NCBI GenBank assembly: GCA_020628165.1
Contig: JAHDFM010000002.1
Coordinates: 155,271-199,806, forward strand
Length of the DNA: 44,536 bases
Direction of reading: 5' to 3'
DNA from: Bdellovibrionales bacterium
Lineage (GTDB): Bacteria; Bdellovibrionota; Bdellovibrionia; Bdellovibrionales; UBA1609
Numbering within the stretch: position 1 is the stretch's first letter; every line of letters starts with the position of its first letter. Under the pieces are notes generated by a model. The model searched no databases and had not been told where the DNA came from. It saw only the letters and a list, made by a program, of their open reading frames with translations. Positions 1 to 8,511 of the stretch are shown piece by piece. Made by a program: the position numbers and the translations under genes.

Positions 1-2676
1 TTTGAAATTATGGCAAAGCCTCAATCAGATTTGCTCTATAAAAAAATTATTTTAGATCTTATTGCCCAAGACGATCACAAAAAATTACTAAAAACGTTGA
101 GTTTTGATCAGCTACAAAAATTTATTTACGAATTAGTTAACGATATAAATATCACGACTCATATTGATCAATTAATTCCGTTGCAAGAACAGGTTAAAAT
201 CATCGAGTATAAATTTTCTAAATTCAAAGAGCAGCTGAGCTCTTTATGTTCAGTTTATCTAGGGGTCTTAGAAGATGAAAAATGGTCCAACTATTTGAAA
301 AGCCTTCAGCAGATGTTTGCGGAATCTGATTTGAATGAGCGCAATCTCATCGATGAGCTAAAGGCCCTAGGTGCAAAGCCAAGAAAGAACAAAAATATAC
401 CGGAGGGTCTAGATCCGGGGCTCAAAGATTTTTTAGAAAGTTTTAAAAAGTATTTTGGGGAGTATGCAGTTCAGATAGAAAATTTACGGAGCGGGCAGTT
501 GACCTCTCAAACCTTTGTGGCGTTCTTTCAAGATTTCCTGGCATCTTTAGAGAAGTACAAAAAAGACAACTCCTGCTATGAGATGAGTGATATTGAACGT
601 TTGGTGTTTATGGTCTGTCAGGAAAAACCAGAACTCATAGACCTTTACGCTGAAAAGTTTGATTTTTGGTTGATTGATGAATTTCAAGACACTAGCCCTG
701 TGCAAGATGAAATCTTAAATCATTTTGTCAAACAAAAAAAGCAATTCATTGTTGGTGATCCTCAGCAAAGTATTTATTTGTTCCGTGGTGCTCGTTCAGA
801 AGTTTTCATTGGTAAAGAAAAAAACTACAAAAAGAATAAATATTCCACCAGTCACCTAACTAAAAATTACCGTTCCAACCCAGAGTTGATATGTTTTATC
901 AACGATTTGTTCACTTCTGTGAGTGATTCATTCTCTGCTATGGAGCCAAGAAGTGATGACTTCGATAAGTCTCAAACAGTGGCTGAGATTGCCGTTTTAC
1001 CAACTAACTTAGAAAGTGATTACATAGAAGAAAATGAGATTTTATACATTTGCCAAGAGATTATAAAACTGGTTAATGACGGGGTTGCTTTTGATGATAT
1101 CGCAGTGATCTCACGCAACAATGAGTTTCTGAATAAGGTCAGTGTTTATTTAAAGAAGTTTAAACTGCCTTACACTTTCTCAAGTGGCAAGGGCTTTAGT
1201 CGTAAGCGTGAAATCATTGATGCTCTATCTTTTTTAAAGTTTCTTTTGAATCCGAATGATTGTGAAAACTTAATCACTTTACTGAGAACACCTTGGTTTT
1301 TCGTATCTGATACGCAGCTTGCAAGTTATCTGCAAAATAGAGAAAAAAATGTGTGGCAAACCCTTATTGCCTGCGAAGAGAAAAATGAAGTTGTAGCTGA
1401 TTTAAAAACATTAATTAACGAAACAAAAGAAAAAGGCATTTTGGATGTTTTTAAAAGCACCCTCATTGAAAAAGAGTTTCTTTCGTATTCTTATTTGTAC
1501 GATCCTAGTGGAAAAAGAGAATCTAATTTTTGGAAGCTTTACACACTTCTAAGAAACACTCTTAAAATTCCAGGCTATAACTTACTTGATTTTATTGAAA
1601 ACTTAGAAAAAGACTTTGAAATTGAGGACGGCAGCAATGAAAATGAGTCCTCGGCATCATTAGAGCCTAATTGTATTAATCTACTGACCATTCACGCCTC
1701 TAAAGGGCTTGAGTACAAGTATGTGTTCGTACCTCAATGTCATCGTCGCCCTTATCGTAAAGACAAAAATGAAAAGAAGTTAGTATTCGATCAGTGTTTG
1801 CAGGCCTGGGCTCCGTCATTGGTGGATGAAGATGGTAAGTTACATCCCAGCCCCTTGCATTTACAGTTAGGTGAGTATCGACATCAAAACACAGTGGCAG
1901 AGACAGATCGCCTTTTTTATGTGGCTATCACGAGAGCAGAAAGAAAAGTGTATTTAAGTTATACCGACAAGCTCGATAAAGAGTGTTGGGCCAACTACCT
2001 AACAAGGCAAGACATCTTTAAGCAGCAAGAATACACAATCCACCGAGTGACAGGTTTAGATGAGTCTTTTCCTGAGCTAAAACAGAAGGCACAAACAAGT
2101 TGGCAACTGGGTGACGTGCTGACCTTTAACGAACAAGCTCCTGCGCGTATGTCCGTAAGTCAGTTATTAAGTCAAAACAAGACAGCTAGTGATTTGCCAT
2201 CAGAACCTAACGACACTGTACTAGAGGATCAACTTTTTTCGACCTCCTTTGGTACCTTACTTCATAAGTACCTTGAAATGTTAAAGTATAAACCAGTCCT
2301 AGAATTGTTGGGTGATATTGAAAGTAAGACACTTCAGCGAAAAGCAGATATGATTCAAGCTTTGAAGTTTGTTGAGTCCTGTCAAAGCCCTCCGCTCTTA
2401 GAGTTAATAAGGCGGGGTAAAGTCGAGTGGGGATTTCAGCTAATAGAAAATGAGCAGATCATTGAGGGGCAGATAGATATGTGGTCTGTGCACCAAGATG
2501 AGCTTTGGATCATTGATTATAAAACAGGGAGTGCCAAATACACTGATCAAGCTTTTAAGCAATTGAATTATTATGCAAAAGCTGTAATGCCTATCGCTCA
2601 AAATTATTCAAAGGTAAATCTGGCGGTCGTGTACCCACTTCAAGGTGTGGTTAAAATGAAAACACTTAAAACTTAA
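1..2676 (+). CDS. addA: AddA/RecB-type UvrD-family helicase-nuclease, 5' end outside the window
   Basis: This is the C-terminal part of a superfamily 1 helicase fused to a RecB-type nuclease, a double-strand-break repair enzyme that normally works with an AddB-type partner. Counting from the ATG at 10, helicase motif II is LIDEFQDTSPVQ (about residues 221-232), motif III is VGDPQQSIYLFRGA (about 248-261), then LTKNYRSNPEL (about 283-293), motif V TIHASKGLEYKYVF (about 560-573) and motif VI DRLFYVAITRAE (about 633-644). The end (about 747-841) has the PD-(D/E)XK nuclease core: EGQIDMW, then IIDYKTGS. The Walker A motif is absent and the frame is open to base 1, so the gene starts upstream and the ATG at 10 is probably internal. 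AddA and RecB cannot be fully separated on this fragment; fusion to the nuclease domain is seen directly. Confidence 0.85.
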   Translation, partial: FEIMAKPQSDLLYKKIILDLIAQDDHKKLLKTLSFDQLQKFIYELVNDINITTHIDQLIPLQEQVKIIEYKFSKFKEQLSSLCSVYLGVLEDEKWSNYLKSLQQMFAESDLNERNLIDELKALGAKPRKNKNIPEGLDPGLKDFLESFKKYFGEYAVQIENLRSGQLTSQTFVAFFQDFLASLEKYKKDNSCYEMSDIERLVFMVCQEKPELIDLYAEKFDFWLIDEFQDTSPVQDEILNHFVKQKKQFIVGDPQQSIYLFRGARSEVFIGKEKNYKKNKYSTSHLTKNYRSNPELICFINDLFTSVSDSFSAMEPRSDDFDKSQTVAEIAVLPTNLESDYIEENEILYICQEIIKLVNDGVAFDDIAVISRNNEFLNKVSVYLKKFKLPYTFSSGKGFSRKREIIDALSFLKFLLNPNDCENLITLLRTPWFFVSDTQLASYLQNREKNVWQTLIACEEKNEVVADLKTLINETKEKGILDVFKSTLIEKEFLSYSYLYDPSGKRESNFWKLYTLLRNTLKIPGYNLLDFIENLEKDFEIEDGSNENESSASLEPNCINLLTIHASKGLEYKYVFVPQCHRRPYRKDKNEKKLVFDQCLQAWAPSLVDEDGKLHPSPLHLQLGEYRHQNTVAETDRLFYVAITRAERKVYLSYTDKLDKECWANYLTRQDIFKQQEYTIHRVTGLDESFPELKQKAQTSWQLGDVLTFNEQAPARMSVSQLLSQNKTASDLPSEPNDTVLEDQLFSTSFGTLLHKYLEMLKYKPVLELLGDIESKTLQRKADMIQALKFVESCQSPPLLELIRRGKVEWGFQLIENEQIIEGQIDMWSVHQDELWIIDYKTGSAKYTDQAFKQLNYYAKAVMPIAQNYSKVNLAVVYPLQGVVKMKTLKT

Positions 2677-2691
2677 GAATTGAACTTATAA

Positions 2692-2723
2692 GATGTGATG
2701 CAATCTCTTAAAAAAATCACATC
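2692..2723. terminator. Weak inverted repeat between convergent genes
   Basis: Eight-base arms GATGTGAT (2692-2699) and ATCACATC (2716-2723) pair perfectly around a 16-base A-rich loop. They lie 16 bases past the addA stop and before the convergent beta-barrel gene. There is no U-run after the stem, so a terminator role is a guess; an operator-like site is equally possible. Confidence 0.2.
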
Positions 2724-2788
2724 ACTCCATGGGTGAGTCTTTAGGCCAAAGGTTGTTTTTTCACCTTCGCTCAAGTTTTCTTTGTTGG

Positions 2789-3400
2789 CTAGAACAGTAA
2801 GCCAAAGTTCAACTGAAGGCCTTGAGTTGTCGAGTCATCCTGATTGCTCTTTGAAATGTCTAACAGGCCTTGGTTATATGAAAGGTCGATGACGAATTGA
2901 GCAGCCCCAGGAAAAACAAAACCCCCACCGATGCTAGCAAAGAGATTAAAATCTTTAAAGTCATCTCCAGAATTGTCTGATGAACTGATTAACAAGCTAG
3001 GATCTAAATTTCCACGGACATAAAAGCCACTGTTGCTGCCGGCAAAGTAATATTTAGCACCCAGTAGTAGACTTAGATAATCAAGGTCAGATGTTATTTC
3101 TATCGTAGTGCCAGGAATTCCGCCTTCTGATCTGAGCTTCATGTACTTAACACCGACTAAAAAAGCAAAGTGTTGTCCAGCTTCAGCTTGCACACCTATG
3201 TTAAATCCAGGATTAGCATCAAAATCTAAATCACCAGAAATATCAAAATAATTTGGGCCTACAAACGCTTGAGTGCGTAAGTGATTGAGTGGCTTGTAAA
3301 GATAATTCACCTTTTCTGGTTTAGAATTTTCTTCCATGCCGGTATCAGCTTGAACAGAGAGGGCAAACATAAATGTAGATAATAATAATATGATTTTCAT
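2789..3400 (-). CDS. Small outer-membrane beta-barrel protein
   Basis: A predicted outer-membrane protein of 203 residues. It begins with a signal peptide (MKIILLLSTFMFALSVQA, cleavage probably after QADT or nearby), continues with alternating polar and hydrophobic residues typical of beta strands, and ends in ...LQLNFGLLF. A terminal Phe is the usual signal for insertion by the BAM complex. The size fits an 8-stranded OmpA/OmpW-like porin-family barrel. I chose the ATG at 3400 over the in-frame GTG at 3406 because AAGGAG then sits 5 bases upstream, whereas it would overlap the GTG. A sigma-70-type promoter lies upstream and the gene appears monocistronic. Nothing in the sequence identifies a ligand or the exact barrel family. 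Confidence 0.75.
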   Translation of the reverse strand: MKIILLLSTFMFALSVQADTGMEENSKPEKVNYLYKPLNHLRTQAFVGPNYFDISGDLDFDANPGFNIGVQAEAGQHFAFLVGVKYMKLRSEGGIPGTTIEITSDLDYLSLLLGAKYYFAGSNSGFYVRGNLDPSLLISSSDNSGDDFKDFNLFASIGGGFVFPGAAQFVIDLSYNQGLLDISKSNQDDSTTQGLQLNFGLLF

Positions 3401-3454
3401 AATCACTCCTTTAAAACCTTAATGATTAGACTTACTAAGACGTTAATGGCTTTC

Positions 3455-3483
3455 TATATATTGTTCAACCTATCAATTGTAAA
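3455..3483 (-). promoter_or_regulatory. Sigma-70-like promoter of the beta-barrel gene
   Basis: Read on the minus strand, TTTACA (3478-3483) is followed after exactly 17 bases by TATATA (3455-3460). The likely start of transcription is near 3448, leaving a leader of about 48 bases before the ATG at 3400. Both boxes are one or two changes from consensus. Seen by eye only. Confidence 0.5.
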
Positions 3484-3570
3484 GTTATTAACAATGGATT
3501 GACAAAAAGTTAACTGAAACTATTGAGAGACACTATAGGGATTGTAAAACTCATTGAGTCGTCGTTTGAC

Positions 3571-4146
3571 TTATTTGAACTTTAAATTAGATGTGCCCAG
3601 CGTGCTGGTCAGCAAAAAAGAAATGTCACTTGCTCTTTCTGTTTCTGCTGAGGTAACGGGAAATTCAATTTTATAAACTTTTGAAAACCGGCTCACATCA
3701 GGGTAAAGGCTTCGCATGTGAGCAAAGTTATCGGCAAGCACAGTAACGACACCTTGAAAGCGCTGGTTGTCCACTTGCAAATAGGTTCTCCATATCGAGT
3801 TAGCCCCTTTACTCAGGTCATTGAGCTTTCCTTCAGGAGTGTAAAAAACAACTACAAACTGAGTCATTTTAGAGAGCTCTTCCTCTTGTTTTTGGCTTGC
3901 TTCTTCTATTTTGTGGCTTGGCCATTTTTGTATGTAAGCCATTTTTTGATTTTTAAGGCTCATTACTTTTTGATTCATGTGTGTTACGGACACTTGATAA
4001 ATGTTCGAAAGCCCTGAGTACTTTTTGTCTGAACGTGTGTGGTCTTTAACGATTTTTTTATAGGCATACTGTTTGTCAAAAAACTTATCTGGTGTTGTGC
4101 AGGCAAATAAAAATAAAGTGGAGATAATTGTGAGACAGATTTTCAT
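3571..4146 (-). CDS. Lipoprotein of unknown function
   Basis: A 191-residue predicted lipoprotein. From the chosen start the N-terminus is MKICLTIISTLFLFAC, a signal peptide with lipobox LFAC and acylated Cys16. The mature part is mixed alpha/beta with many Lys and Gln and matches no family I recognise. The frame stays open to an ATG at 4191, but that would overlap the upstream hydrolase gene and spoil the signal peptide. The ATG at 4146 has AAAAGGA 8 bases before it and lies 13 bases after the hydrolase stop. It is the last gene of the nadB-hydrolase-lipoprotein run, so probably co-transcribed. Its link to those enzymes is unknown. Confidence 0.7.
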   Translation of the reverse strand: MKICLTIISTLFLFACTTPDKFFDKQYAYKKIVKDHTRSDKKYSGLSNIYQVSVTHMNQKVMSLKNQKMAYIQKWPSHKIEEASQKQEEELSKMTQFVVVFYTPEGKLNDLSKGANSIWRTYLQVDNQRFQGVVTVLADNFAHMRSLYPDVSRFSKVYKIEFPVTSAETERASDISFLLTSTLGTSNLKFK

Positions 4147-4159
4147 ACAGTTAGTCCTT

Positions 4160-5005
4160 TTAAGACAAATTATTATTAATAAATGAAACAAGATCCTCTA
4201 TGACTTGTTCGCGTTCTATATCATTGAAAACTTCATGCATACTGTTTTCGTAGAGGTTCATGCATTTATTTTCATTTTCTAAGCACTGATAGAGCTCTTG
4301 TGTTTTTGCCGAGTCTACAATGCCATCTGGTTCAGATGTTAAAAATAAAATAGGTAGTTTTATTTTATTTATTTTTTTAAAAATGATAGCAAAGCTTTCT
4401 TTCATACCCATATAAGTCCGAGCATTGATTTTGTTGTGTCTGAGGTTATCTTGCTTGTAAAAATTAAGCTGCTCAGGGTCTTGTGACAAAAGTTCGTGTT
4501 TTATTTCGCTGCTCATAGAAAGACGTGGCAGATATTTGTTAGCAATTTGTGCTAGCTTTTCTTTAACGACTCCTGGCTCATTTTTTATTCCCAAAGCCGG
4601 TGAGCTGAGGCAAATCATTTTAGGTTCTTTTGGGCGTTGCTCGATATAGCTGCGTAAAGTAATAGTCCCACCCATCGAGTGTCCAAGCAAAACAATCGGG
4701 TGGTCAGCACTTATGTTTTCTTTTAAAAAATATTTATAGGTTTTTTTTAAATCGAGGCAGTGCTCTTTGAAGTTATTTACAAAACCCCGTTGACCCGATG
4801 AGCGTCCATGGCCTCGCAGGTCCCAAGCAAAAACTTGTATTTTGTGTTTGTTGAGGTCTCGAGCAAACTTTTCATAACAGCCGGAGTGTTCCCCCATGCC
4901 GTGAGTTAAAAATACTGTGGCAATAGGCTGTGGGCAAGACCATATCTGGTAGAAAATTTCAGTGTTCGCATCTGGCTTAAAATAGCTCTCAATATTTTCA
5001 GGCAT
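4160..5005 (-). CDS. Alpha/beta hydrolase, monoacylglycerol lipase / lysophospholipase type
   Basis: A cytosolic serine hydrolase of the Hydrolase_4 (S33-like) group, usually acting on monoacylglycerols or lysophospholipids. Visible landmarks in 281 residues: the oxyanion loop LTHGMGEHSG (33-42), DLRGHGRS (62-69), the nucleophile elbow GHSMGG with Ser110, the acid in SEPDGIVD (Asp227 most likely) and the catalytic His257 in SMHEVF. All three triad residues are present, so it should be active. There is no signal peptide. The gene begins 16 bases after the nadB stop and is followed 13 bases later by a lipoprotein gene. The substrate cannot be told from sequence, and this group is easily confused with PldB-type lysophospholipases. 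Confidence 0.8.
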   Translation of the reverse strand: MPENIESYFKPDANTEIFYQIWSCPQPIATVFLTHGMGEHSGCYEKFARDLNKHKIQVFAWDLRGHGRSSGQRGFVNNFKEHCLDLKKTYKYFLKENISADHPIVLLGHSMGGTITLRSYIEQRPKEPKMICLSSPALGIKNEPGVVKEKLAQIANKYLPRLSMSSEIKHELLSQDPEQLNFYKQDNLRHNKINARTYMGMKESFAIIFKKINKIKLPILFLTSEPDGIVDSAKTQELYQCLENENKCMNLYENSMHEVFNDIEREQVIEDLVSFINNNLS

Positions 5006-5021
5006 AATTCAATTTTATTTT

Positions 5022-6593
5022 TCAGGCCTCTAATAAGTCAATGTTGTAATGTATCCCTATAGAATTTTTACGTTTTAGGGCGTTTTCTATGGTGAGGGTT
5101 GCAAAAAGAGCAATGTTTCTTAGTTCAACTAGGTCTGGATGTATTTTAAAGTCGCGATAGTACTCTTCAATTTCCTGATTGATGTTCTCCATACGATGCC
5201 TTGCTCGCTCGAGCCTTTTGTTAGACCGAACGATCCCAACATAGTTCCACATAAGATGACGAATTTCCTCCCACATATGCTTTATCACAATCAATTCGTC
5301 ATTGTTTTCAAGCTCATGATAGACCCAAGATGGCCTTTCCACTTCAGGAATAGCGAGGGACTTTAAGTTTGCAACAATATGCTGCGAAGTATTATGGGCA
5401 AAGACCAAACATTCAAGCAAAGAATTGGAAGCCAACCGGTTGGCTCCATGGAGCCCAGTGAAAGAGGTTTCGCCAACGACGTAAAGTCTTTTTAAAGTGC
5501 TCTCACCGTTAATGTTTGTGGTGACCCCACCACAAAGATAATGAGCTGCTGGAACCACTGGTATGTAGTCTTTACTAATGTCGATTCCTAAGGATAAGCA
5601 TTTTGAAAAAATATTTGGGAAACGTTTTTCAAGAAAGGATCGATCTTTCATTGTTATGTCTAAGTAAACACAGTTGAGTCCATTTTTTTTCATTTCATTA
5701 TCTATCGAACGAGCAACTATGTCTCTGGGAGCAAGTTCGGCAGACTCATGATAGTCTGTCATGAATCGTTGTCCGCTTTCAAGTTTAAGTAAGGCTCCTT
5801 CACCACGCAAAGCCTCGGAGATGAGGAAATTCCTCGCTTCGGGGTGATACAAGCAAGTTGGGTGAAACTGCATAAATTCTAAATTTTTAACCTCTGCACC
5901 CGCTCGGTAAGCCATTGCTATGCCATCGCCTGTGGCGCCACTCCAGTTTGAAGTGTAAAGATAAGCTTTGCCGGCCCCGCCCGTTGCAAGCACGGTGGCT
6001 TTTGCCATGATAGGGTAAACGTGTTCGGTGTCTAGATCTAAAATAAAAGCACCCAAACAAGAAACACTGTCACTGCCTTGCAGTTTGTTTTCTTTGATAA
6101 GGTCAATTGCCAAGTGATTGTCGATCAATTCAATGTTTTCATTCTCTAAAACTTTTTTTATCAAAGCTTCATTGATGGCTTGTCCGGTAAAATCTCCAAC
6201 GTGTAAAATACGACTATAACTGTGCCCCCCTTCTTTGGTGAGGGCAAAATATTCGTCTTTAGTTTTATCAAATTGAACCCCCCATTCGACCAAATCATTA
6301 ATTCTTTGTGGGCCTTCTTTAATAACGTGTTCAACAATGGTTTTGTCGCAAATTCCAGCACCAGCTTTGATCGTGTCCTCAATATGAGCATCAAAACTGT
6401 CTTCGTTTTTATTATAAATGACGGAAGCAATTCCACCTTGAGCGAGCCATGAATTGTTGTTTTCAATTTTTGATTTAGCAACGAGAGCCACTTGTCCATG
6501 AGGGGCCAATTTGAGTGCTGTGTTCAGTCCAGAAAGGCCAGTGCCAATGACTAAAAAATCATACGTCGCTTGAGAGAAGGTGGATTTTTGCAT
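5022..6593 (-). CDS. nadB: L-aspartate oxidase (NadB)
   Basis: A flavoenzyme that oxidises L-aspartate to iminoaspartate, the first step of de novo NAD synthesis; NadA and NadC are its usual partners. The 523 residues match the usual family length. The FAD-binding start is VIGTGLSGLNTA (15-26). Further conserved blocks are SWLAQGGIASV, HVGDFTGQ, MQFHPTCLYHPEA, EALRGEGA and VVPAAHYLCGGV, together with the C-terminal helical domain of the succinate dehydrogenase/fumarate reductase flavoprotein family. The family's His, Thr/Glu and Arg active-site blocks all look intact. It is first in a three-gene minus-strand run. No nadA or nadC is present in this window, so the pathway is scattered. Fumarate reductase is excluded by length and by the ALRGEGA/AAHYLCGG context. 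Confidence 0.93.
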   Translation of the reverse strand: MQKSTFSQATYDFLVIGTGLSGLNTALKLAPHGQVALVAKSKIENNNSWLAQGGIASVIYNKNEDSFDAHIEDTIKAGAGICDKTIVEHVIKEGPQRINDLVEWGVQFDKTKDEYFALTKEGGHSYSRILHVGDFTGQAINEALIKKVLENENIELIDNHLAIDLIKENKLQGSDSVSCLGAFILDLDTEHVYPIMAKATVLATGGAGKAYLYTSNWSGATGDGIAMAYRAGAEVKNLEFMQFHPTCLYHPEARNFLISEALRGEGALLKLESGQRFMTDYHESAELAPRDIVARSIDNEMKKNGLNCVYLDITMKDRSFLEKRFPNIFSKCLSLGIDISKDYIPVVPAAHYLCGGVTTNINGESTLKRLYVVGETSFTGLHGANRLASNSLLECLVFAHNTSQHIVANLKSLAIPEVERPSWVYHELENNDELIVIKHMWEEIRHLMWNYVGIVRSNKRLERARHRMENINQEIEEYYRDFKIHPDLVELRNIALFATLTIENALKRKNSIGIHYNIDLLEA

Positions 6594-6751
6594 AGCCTAA
6601 TATACTAAAAAAAACTAAATTTACCATCATCATAATTGTTTTAATAAATAAAATTTATATTAGCTACTTAATGCCGTGTGGCTTCGGTTAAGAGAGGTCT
6701 CGACTTTGGTAAAGTAATGGTGATTTTACCGTGAATTTAGGTCCAAAGTCT

Positions 6752-6780
6752 TTGTCTAGCTAGTCCTAAAAAAGTAGTAT
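6752..6780 (+). promoter_or_regulatory. Candidate promoter of the 6868-18024 operon
   Basis: TTGTCT (6752-6757) is followed after 17 bases by TAGTAT (6775-6780), each matching four of six consensus bases. This would give a leader of about 80 bases before the ATG at 6868. It sits in the 274-base divergent gap between nadB and the operon, which is otherwise AT-rich with one short hairpin near 6711-6730 (GGTAAA...TTTACC). The call rests on spacing plus partial matches. Confidence 0.35.
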
Positions 6781-6867
6781 TTATAGTTGGAGAGAGTTCT
6801 TGCAACTTGAGCATCAACAATTAATTTAAGCTTTGTTTAACTAATTTCAGACCAAGGAAGGTTTCCT

Positions 6868-8511
6868 ATGAAGGTGAGTTTGATAGAAAAATTTTGGTTT
6901 CAGGCCGTCGCCTTATTGACCTTTGTTTTCTTTTTGTGCTTGTGGGCTTTAAACCCAATTTCTAACGAAGATTTATTGAATGGTCAGAAAGATCAACTCA
7001 CATCAACATCTATTCTTTACAAAAGTTTAATCACAGAGAAATTAAATGGTGTGAATGAAGAGGTTCGTTTTTTAATCAGAGAACTTGAAAACAACAACAA
7101 AGACACTATTGATACCATCAACACTCCTGTGAAGGCTGTTTTTGAATTAGAAAGTTCCGCGGAACAATTTAAGCTCACTGGCAACGAGCTGAGAAGTGTT
7201 GAACTGGCATATTGGGGTGCTGAAGATATCAATAAAGAGATCAATCGTGAGTTTAATTATGAAAATAATTTTATCTTTAATGAATATCTTACGATAGAAG
7301 CTCCCAATGGAGATAACTTTTTTGGTCAACTGATCAACAAAGACGATAAAATTTATTTTGTTATGCTGACACTTTATTTTGCCAGTGATTGGGCTGACAG
7401 CTTGAACGGTCTCGATGATTCCATATCTGTTTTTAACTCTTTGGGAGATGTCATTTATAATTCTGAGGTGCAATACATTGGGTCAAGTTATCCTTACTTT
7501 GATCAAATAGACACGTCTCAAGAAGATAGCTTGTTTCGAGAAAGTCGTAGCGAAATCAGAGCTATCGCAAGTGTTGGTGAACAAAAAATATTTTTCGATG
7601 TCACTGCCAGTAAATGGGAAAAGCCTTATGGCTATGTTTTTATCATTAAACTACTTTTTAGCTTATTAGCTATTTATCTTTTGTTTTACTTGTTTTACCG
7701 AAATTTTGAGGCAAGGGAGCAAAGAAAGATTAAGTTTAACAATGCCGATATGAGTTTAAATAATGTGGACTACTCAAAATACAAAGAACAAATCTCAGCT
7801 TTAGAAGCAAGAAATAAAAAATTAGAAAGATCTATAGCGCAGCAGGGTGAATCTATTGGTAACCAAAAAATAGAAACTCTATTAGGTGAACTCAAGGCAA
7901 AGCTTGCTAATGTTATCGGGCAAATTCAATTGCTCAAATCAAACCCTGAAGACACTCAACTGTTGGAAGGGCTCGACTCAAAAATTAGAGGTGCTTATAA
8001 AAAAGTTTATCAAGCCATTGATGGAGATGACGAAGAGTTCACGATCGAAGGTGCTGCCCCACCATTGACGGAAGACTTTATCAATCAAGGAGAAACTCCT
8101 AAGAATCAGATCAACTATACTCTTTCAGATGACATTGATTTTTATGAAGATAGTAACCGTATTGAAATTAGTGAGAAAGACTTTGAAGGTTTAGATTTGA
8201 GAGAGTTTGGTGAGATCCAAGATATAAAACCAGACACATCATCATTAACTGAAGATACTCCTGAGGCTGGTGATGAATTAATTGAGCAAAGCGTGAATGA
8301 ACAACTGTCTCAACAGAATATTCAATTAAAAACATTTTCAATTGAAGACGACTTTTTGCAGCAGCAAAAACAAAAGATCCTCGACTTTGAAAATTCAACA
8401 GATTTTGGCAGCGAAATTAAAAAAGTTGACGAATTGATTGAGTCGACGAGCAAACAGTTTAAACAGCACAGCACTAAGAATTTAATACGTCAACCTAGAG
8501 TGAACAAATGA
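6868..8511 (+). CDS. Membrane sensor-like protein with periplasmic domain and cytoplasmic coiled coil
   Basis: A 547-residue protein that I cannot assign to a named family. One membrane helix lies at about 10-32, a predicted periplasmic domain at about 33-250, and a second helix at about 255-278 (IIKLLFSLLAIYLLFYLFYR). The cytoplasmic part has a Lys/Glu-rich coiled coil at about 300-350 and a long acidic tail. This is the layout of a sensor kinase or chemoreceptor without any kinase, HAMP or methyl-accepting signature that I can see. The start has AAGGAAGG upstream. Its stop overlaps the next start by four bases (ATGA), so translation is coupled to the degenerate-GGDEF protein. The likely role, by inference only, is to pass an envelope signal to that partner or to place it at the membrane. 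Confidence 0.6.
   Translation: MKVSLIEKFWFQAVALLTFVFFLCLWALNPISNEDLLNGQKDQLTSTSILYKSLITEKLNGVNEEVRFLIRELENNNKDTIDTINTPVKAVFELESSAEQFKLTGNELRSVELAYWGAEDINKEINREFNYENNFIFNEYLTIEAPNGDNFFGQLINKDDKIYFVMLTLYFASDWADSLNGLDDSISVFNSLGDVIYNSEVQYIGSSYPYFDQIDTSQEDSLFRESRSEIRAIASVGEQKIFFDVTASKWEKPYGYVFIIKLLFSLLAIYLLFYLFYRNFEAREQRKIKFNNADMSLNNVDYSKYKEQISALEARNKKLERSIAQQGESIGNQKIETLLGELKAKLANVIGQIQLLKSNPEDTQLLEGLDSKIRGAYKKVYQAIDGDDEEFTIEGAAPPLTEDFINQGETPKNQINYTLSDDIDFYEDSNRIEISEKDFEGLDLREFGEIQDIKPDTSSLTEDTPEAGDELIEQSVNEQLSQQNIQLKTFSIEDDFLQQQKQKILDFENSTDFGSEIKKVDELIESTSKQFKQHSTKNLIRQPRVNK

Noticed and set aside
3549-3559. Terminator ACTCA-T-TGAGT after the lipoprotein gene at 3571
   Set aside because: Only five pairs with a one-base loop, too tight to fold, and only four U after it.
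3718-4017. 99-residue plus-strand frame
   Set aside because: Lies wholly inside the lipoprotein gene on the other strand, which has a lipobox and a good ribosome site; the frame has no ribosome site or recognisable domain.
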